Source: Lingula anatina (taxonomy: Eukaryota > Brachiopoda > Lingulata > Lingulida > Lingulidae). From it: a DNA stretch of 38,004 bases. The position numbers were made by a program, and so were the translations under genes. The stretch spans positions 393,630 through 431,633 of the forward strand of contig NW_019775398.1 in assembly GCF_001039355.2 (NCBI RefSeq). Direction: 5' to 3'. Below the pieces are notes generated by a model. It was not told the DNA's origin. It did no database searches and saw only the letters and a list, made by a program, of their open reading frames with translations. Position 1 is the first letter of the stretch. Each line of letters begins with the position of its first letter. Below are positions 13,201-21,337 of this stretch, one piece after another.

Positions 13201-16200
13201 ATATTAGTTCAAGAATACTTTACAAAATCATGAAACCCTCCCATTGATTTTCTTCACACAAAATTTTAAGTTACCGTGTAGTTACAAAGAATAATTCAAC
13301 CTGGAAAAGTTTTGTGCTTTTAACTGATAAATAATTTTCGAAAAAAAAAACATCACGATATGTTGACCAAACTCAAAAACAGCAAAACATAAATTTAACT
13401 TTTTGAATTATTTTAAATCCCACCATGCATTTCTTACTAGTACTTAACTTTTCTAGGCTAGAGACCTGATTCTATATATGTATGTGAACTTAAATTATAT
13501 AATCATATTAAAGCTGCTTCCCATACCAAAATAAATAAGTATACCCAAATAATTAAATACCTTTCACTTTTCCATTACATTTACTTCTTATAACTGAAAT
13601 GCCGCTCCATAGCAGTCAATCCTCCAGTGATAGCCATGCATTTCATCACAACATAAAATCCAGTTTTTTTCCTGCCAATGTTACCTAAAGTGTACAGTGC
13701 CTATATAGACAGTTTCACTCCAAAGTTATGTTCTTTGCCAACATGTTTCTTCAGTTCAATGACTCCCCCCTCCCCTCTAGTATAATATACTCTCAGCTGA
13801 GAGATGAGAGGGGGCAACTACTGCTTCCTTTCAAGTCTGGAGTCAGATGTGGCACTGGAGAGTTCTGCTTTGATGTAATCTGGAGATTCTGCCTCACAGT
13901 GATCCGTCTCTCTCTCTCTCTCTCTCTCTCTGTGATCTGAAGGTTTCTGTTAGCAAGTTACAAGGTGTCCTGTCATTTACGTACTACCTGTATTATCAGC
14001 CGTGATTCTCAGTGTATTCTACCACTACCAGCTCCTTCCTGTCTGGTACATATGTACGAGAGAATTCCATTTAATTGCTGCCACTTCACTGTAAGTGATC
14101 ATCTTGATCAGTGAAGTGTTCTTCAAGGAGCATCCGGACTGAAGTTTTGGATAAAAATAAAGCAAGAAAAACAGACTGGGATAACAAATATCCTGCGATC
14201 CCTTAATAAACCAATCGATTCTGAGTGGGTACTAAGTCAATATCTATTATTTGCAGTGTCTTTTTGACTTTTGGTTGACCAAATCATCAGTAACTGATGT
14301 CCAGGTGACATAAACCTAGGATACCCCTCCTCTGAGCTCTAGAATACACCACAACATGGCAAGACTCAGCTGATTGCAATTCGTCATAATATATGATTGC
14401 ACCACTATAGAAACAGACCGGTTTGCTCTCTGTTTGAAGTAATCCAATCAATTTTCTTTTACTTGTATCAATTAATCTACGTTAGCCCTGACCCTGGTTG
14501 GGGGTGAACGTCTGGTGAGTGTTGTGTGATGTTTTTAGTTCAATAGCCAACAAGAAGTGTAATTACCTGTGCAAGACCTCTCCGAGCCTTGCAAAAAGAC
14601 CAAGGGAATCAATAACTAGATGTGAAAACAGAACTGGAGTTCCCAGTAGACTTGAAAGGCTTTTCTGTCAAAACTGTGATTTTTAATGACACTTACTGCA
14701 TCTAGAGACAGGACCACTAGAGTTAAGAAAGCAAGTATATTACTTAACCTGAAGCTAATGACCCATGGCATGGAGTTAGAACTGTTCCTCCACTGGGTAC
14801 AAAAATCAATAATCTACACAGGAAAAAATACTTGGCAATGGTACATTGTTGTGAAATAAAAAAATAATTAATCAAAATCAATCATATATCAATCCCAGCC
14901 AGTCTTTCATGTTAAATTTAATGTTATAAGTACAGCTGTGATTTGCCAACCTCGCCGAGGTTATTGACCAAGGTCAGTCTAAAATAAACTGACATCAGCC
15001 ACTAATAAACCAGTGCAAGTTGATTCCTAAAATATATGTGGGACATTAAGCTGTTTAATTTTCCTTTTTTTTTACTTGTATTGTTATTTCACCAACTTTA
15101 CAAAAAATTGACAATAAACAGTTTTAATAATTCCAGTTTTAATAAAAAGTCAATCACAGTATGTGTTTCTTAAATGCATGATCTTTCTTCAAAAATGTAC
15201 TTTTATCATCATTGTGCTAGAGACTATGAAAAACACTTACAGTATTTCACTGAACTCCACTGAACAAATATAAATGCAAATACTACCAATTACATAGCTC
15301 CATGAAGGGAAAGGTCCCTTGATTCATCTACTAGTACTAGACACTAGACACTAGACCAAGAAATGTAGTCCATTTTATCATAAGCTTTGCCAAGCTTTAT
15401 TCAAAACTTTAAATCAATCACTATTTACTTGAAAGAATTTTGAAAAAGAAATATTCCTGATCTTAAGCACTGGCTATCATGGCAGTTGCCATTTCAAATA
15501 ACCTGTGTTTATATAATTATCTCTGTTAACTTTGAGCTGGTAAAGTTCCCCTAAAACAACCTGGGCAGTGCATCCCTGCCATGTGTTCTCCCTTCACATG
15601 CTGTGCTCTTATGTAACCTTAAGTTTCTACCTGTTGTTATACCTGCAACTCATATAAACCAAGGCTTAGGGACCATTTCCAGACCCTATCGTACTACCGA
15701 GTAACTTTGGATCGATCTATCTCCTAGGGGATTCTCACTAAATTGAAATGTACTTCAGCAGCTTACATGTCTGTCATGCCTACTGAGACTGATAGGGGGT
15801 AATTATTGTTTTAAAAGCAGATTCAATAGGCATGCCAGACATCTAAGCCACTGAAGCTAAAAACAATTTAACTTAAGAAAAAACCCTTAGAGATGGACCG
15901 TTCCTGTTAGATCGATCTAGGTAAGGGAACCCAGTTTTAGGCTGGGCGCACAAGGAGCACCAATATACCACAAACCTCTCTCTCAAAAAATTTATTACTA
16001 CAGACAAAAATAGCAGGCACCTGATCAAATGTTTTGACTTGGAAATCAGGGTGGTCATCCAGATTTCAAAATTATTCAGAGTCCAGAGACATTATCGGAT
16101 ATCCGTGCTTTTATTTAGTGTTATCTGCTGACATGGAATATCTTGGTGTACAAGGTCTCCACAAGGTACCAAGCCCTGTGGCGGGGGGGGGGGGGGGGAT

Positions 16201-18003
16201 TGGGGGTGGGGGAGTAGTAATACATCAGGTCCTCCTTCATTAAGACATTAAAAAGAAAAAGATTTTTCTCGTATGCGATCTATATTTCACAATAAATACA
16301 TTGTATACAACTCCTAGAAATATAATGTATTTTATTTTACCACAAAAAAGGCAGTTGTAACAATTATTCTGAAATGTATGGTTGTCATCCAACCATGTGG
16401 CCTCCACAGATGGCTACATTCTATAAGAATCTCTAGAGAGATTATTACATAAAACCAAATGTTTGAAAAAAAAAAAAAAAAAAAAAACGGAATAATTTTG
16501 AATGTAGAAATGGATTCATTAACCATTGGTTTGTATGGGAAAATTGTTTACCCCAGGAAAATTCATTTTTTGGCCGAAATGAACAGCACTGGAATGAACA
16601 GTTGTTGCTCAGTTNGTTACATGTGAACCACAATCTAGTGAAATGCAGTGTCATCCACCCCCCCCCCCTCCCCTTCATCCCTCTCCCCCCTCCACTTCCT
16701 CGGTTGTAAGACATCCATAGTTATGTAAATTGCTGTGACAAAATATTGAGTCCATTGAATGTCAATACTATCCTCATTATTGAAGAGCATCAGGAGAATT
16801 GTGAGAGAAACCTTTTTCCAAGGCTTCAGGCATCTATTTCCTCCTTTTATCCGCAGTAAAAATAAACCTGGCTGTTAAACTGAAACCTGCAGACTAAACA
16901 TGGTGTTGAAGTGTTGGTAAATATAAACATATAATAAAGAACATCTACTACTATGGGCTGGATTACTGCCTTTGTTCAGTAACTACACTGTAAGACTGCA
17001 TGCCCATAGATTTAGATCGATCCATCTGGATCGACCTAACTCCCTGGGGGTTCATGCTAGATTGCTGTCAGCCGACCGCGCACAGTAGTTAATTACCCCC
17101 TTACAGCTTTTAGTAGGCGGGACAGACGCTTAAGCTGACTAAGCTGACAGTAATCTAGTGATACTCCCCACAGGGATAGATCGATCTAAAATCTGTGGGA
17201 ATGGGGTCTAAGATAACCCACTACATTTCTCCTAGGGTGGATGGTTGGATGACTTCAGAAATGATGCAATTCATGTCAAGTTAATTAAAACTTAGGGCTT
17301 AGCTCACATATGTTAAGGTTAACAATTTTATGATGGTCTTTGACTTGTAAAATTATATTGCTTTATAGGCAAATAACACTGACTTATTGTGTTGATAAAT
17401 AGTTGTGTTATCCTAAAGCAAACAAATGAGATCCTTGATCCATAACAAAGATCCTCGACACACAAACACAAACACACGCACATACATAAACACACACACA
17501 CACACACACATACACACACACACACATACACACACACACACACACACACATACACACACACACACACACAGACACACACACACAGACACACACACACACA
17601 CACACACACCTGTGACACAGTTTTCAAGTACTATAAGATGCCAACTGATACAATCAGACACAGAGGTATATAACACCCTACAGGGGAAGATGTCAATCTA
17701 TTTGTTTGGCTAACCTGGAACAGAGCACAATGACAGGTGTAATAAACACCTGAAGGTGACATCACCGCACTGCCTGCAGAATAGATCACCTGTTAATGTC
17801 CTAGCACTGGGCCACTACAGTGCTTAATCAAGGACGGCATCTCTAAATACTAGTAACATATTCTTTATATTCAAATCTATACCTACACTTGCTGAACTAC
17901 TAATTGTTCCGTCTGAACTGAGACAAATGATTTTTTTATCAATCAGTCTTATTTTATTTATTTATTTATTTATTTACTTATTATTATTATTATTATTTTT
18001 TTT

Positions 18004-18055
<52 letters not shown>

Positions 18056-21000
18056 AATATCTGTGCTGCCACATACAGCCTAAAGTTTTAAAATATATTG
18101 ACTAATGGGGCAACATCAGCAGTGAACTGTTTTAACATGGACATAAAGGCAGGAGAAAAAAATGTAGAATATCCATGTTCCTTTAACTGTACAAAGAGAC
18201 CTCTGATCTCTATGACCTACTGGGGTTGGCTGGTCAAATGTTCACCGGTACAATTGCTCTTATAGAAAATGTCATTAAAATCCCCCCCCCCCCAACCCAG
18301 GCAGTTGCTGCAACTCTGAGCTAAAAATATCATGCTTGTAAACATCTTTGTATTCAAATGATGCAGTCAGACTACACAATGTAACAAGTGATCTCATGTT
18401 TGTCTGCTCAATACCATACACTGAATGCCTTCACATCCGTCTAGCTGACTGAATGTCGATCTGACTACCGATCTAACTGTATTATAACTGAGTGACTGAT
18501 GATCTGTTTTATAACTGACTGACTGATGATCTAACTCTATTATAACTGAGTGACTGATGATCTGTTTTATAACTGACTGACTGATGATCTAACTCTATTA
18601 TAACTGAGTGACTGATGATCTCACTGTATTATAAAAAACTGAATTCCTTCAGCATTTTTTCTATGCAATGACTAACAATCCTCAGGACCTCCATTATCAC
18701 TCTCATAAATATTTATCTGACCACTTTAGTTTTTTAAGTACCATCTTCACCAGATGATAAATGAATGGTGTCTGTTCACCAGCAGTCTACAGCTGTGTTG
18801 TATTTGTACATTAGTTCTCCAACAGTAAAGTCACAGCTCTTAAAGTATATAATTATACTAGTTGTTATATAACATCACATAATATTCAATGACTCTGTCT
18901 TGAGGTAACATATGGTCTTTATATAAAACTGGTTGCTATTATCATGTTATCAAATAGTATTTTTATACAGTAATGCCCATAGATGCTATTTGCCGCCAGG
19001 TAAAGTACTAGTATGGCCATTTTGATGATGGGGTAATATCAGTACTGTAGTGTTTTAAAAGATGAAAGTGCAAATTTCTAGATGCCATGTATTACCTGGG
19101 TTCATTTCAAAACCTCAACAGCAAAAAACAGCTGCACATATATATAAGTACTACAGCTCAGTGAAACCTACTGTACTTGCTTAAAATCTCCCATTTAGAT
19201 TATATCACATTATATTACAGCAATTGTCAACAGACTTAAATAAACAAGACTGCCTAACATGTATTTAAAAGATCTGATGTTATCAAATTTATGGCACTGG
19301 ATTGTTTGTCCTGTGTCAATAAGTATAAATATCAACTTAGGTGATTGATCTTAAGAGATTAAAAGTAATCCCTCACATTGATTGCTATCTATCTACAGAT
19401 CTGTAAGTAACATAACGTGCTTCCAGGGACTTCAACAGGTAAAACTGACACCTGAAGATGCTGCCAGCGCTAAATGTTTACAATATTTTGATCAGCATAG
19501 TTGCTTAATATATGCCTGTAAAATAAAGAACCCCATAACATTCCTAAAAGAGGAAAAATCTTATATTTTGCATATATAACTCAATAATTCAAAGCAAACT
19601 AACCTATTGGTATATTTCAGGGTATATATGACCTCTAGCGTTAAGCTGAAATTCACCATGTCAATGCAAACCTCGACAACAATTAATTCAGAGTTTTCTC
19701 AGCGTACTCTACCATACTACTTACACCAGAAACAATTTAGGGGGAAGGCTCTATAACTAGCCATGCATATCTTTTCTGCATAACATAATCATTTTAATAT
19801 TATAAAAAATCTTAAAATACATGACTGGGGTAGCGCTAACACTCCCCAATTTAGCCAAATGCTAAAACTGACNACCACAATCTAGTGAAATGCAGTGTCA
19901 TCCACCCCCCCCCTCCCCTTCATCCCTCTCCCCCCTCCACTTCCTCGGTTGTAAGACATCCATAGTTATGTAAATTGCTGTGACAAAATATTGAGTCCAT
20001 TAAATGTCAATACTATCATCATTATTGAGGAGCATCAGGGGAATCGTGAGAGAAACCATTATTCCAAGACTTCAGGTTTCTATTTCCTCCTTTTATCCTC
20101 AGTAAAAAAAACTTGGCTGTTAAACTGAAAACTGCAGACTAAACCTGGGGTTGAAGTGTTGGTAGGATAAACATATAATAAAGAACATCTACTGTCATGG
20201 CTGAATTACTGCTATTGTTCAGTAACTTCACTGTAAGACTGCATTCCCATAGATTCAGATCGATCCATTTAGATCGACCTAACTCCCTGGAGGTTCATGC
20301 TAGATTGCTGTCAGCCGAGCGCGCACGGTAGTTAATTAAACCCCTTACAGCTTAAGCCGGCTAAGCTGACAGTAATCTAGTGAGACTCCCCACAGGGATA
20401 GATCGATCTGAAATCTGTGGGAATGGGGTCTAAGATAACCAACTACATTTCTCCTAGGGTGGATAGTTGGATGACTTCAGAAATGATGCAATTCATGTCA
20501 AGTTAATCAAAACATAGGGCTTAGCTCACATGTTAAGGATAACAATTTTATGATGGTCTTTGACTTGTAAAATTATATTGCTTTATAGGTAAATAACACT
20601 GACTTATTGTGTTGATAAATAGTTGTGTTATCCTAAAGTAAACAACTCAGATACCAGCTTCAAAACAAAGATCCTTAACACACACACACACACATACATA
20701 TACACACATATACATAAACACACACATACATACACATACACACTCTGTGCACATAAACACACACACAAATACACACACACTGTGCGCATAAACACACACA
20801 CAAATACACACACACTGTGCGCATAAACACACACAAATACACACACACACTGTGCACATAAACACACACACACACACACATACTAGTACATAAACACACA
20901 CACAGACACACACACACACACACACCAGTGACACAGTTTCAAGTAAGATGCCAATTGCAACTGATACAATCAGACATATAGGTATATAACATCCTACAGG

Positions 21001-21290
21001 GGAAAATGTCAATTCATTTATTATTGACCTAGAACAGAGCACAATGGCAGGTGTAATAAACACCTGAAGGTGACATCACCAAACTGCCTGCAGAATAGAT
21101 CACCTGTTAATGTCCTAGCACTGGGCCACTACAGTGCTTAATCAAGGACGGGATTTCTAAATACTAGTAACATATTCTTATATTCAAATCTATACCTACA
21201 CTTGCTGAACTGAGCAGTCTGAACTGAGACAAATGATTTTTTTATCAATCAGTCTTATTTTATTCATTTATTTTATTTTATTTTTTATTT

Positions 21291-21337
<47 letters not shown>

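Larger units (their letters stand above)
16627..19872. repeat. Large direct duplication, copy A (3.2 kb)
   Basis: Collinear with 19874-22986. It contains, in order, a C-run, a 215 bp MITE, a CA-rich tract, an (ATTT)n and (TAG)n tract, a GACTGATGATCT minisatellite and about 1.4 kb of unique-looking intron. Divergence is uneven: roughly 8% near the start and about 1% near the end, with microsatellite length changes and a block around 18100-18240 absent from copy B. It starts 11 bases after an 'n' (16615) and ends at another (19873). Confidence 0.93.

Noticed and set aside
14092-14118. Perfect 10-bp hairpin in ClC-2 intron 1
   Set aside because: Too short and isolated to support an RNA gene or regulatory element.
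17328-17713. Long Cys/Val and His/Thr reading frames
   Set aside because: They are translations of the (CA)n microsatellite. The same applies to 20623-21063.
19382-19579. Frame with [15 protein letters not shown], repeated at 22486-22668
   Set aside because: Its repetition only reflects the 3.2 kb duplication. The two copies differ by frame-changing indels near the end, and no splice sites fit.
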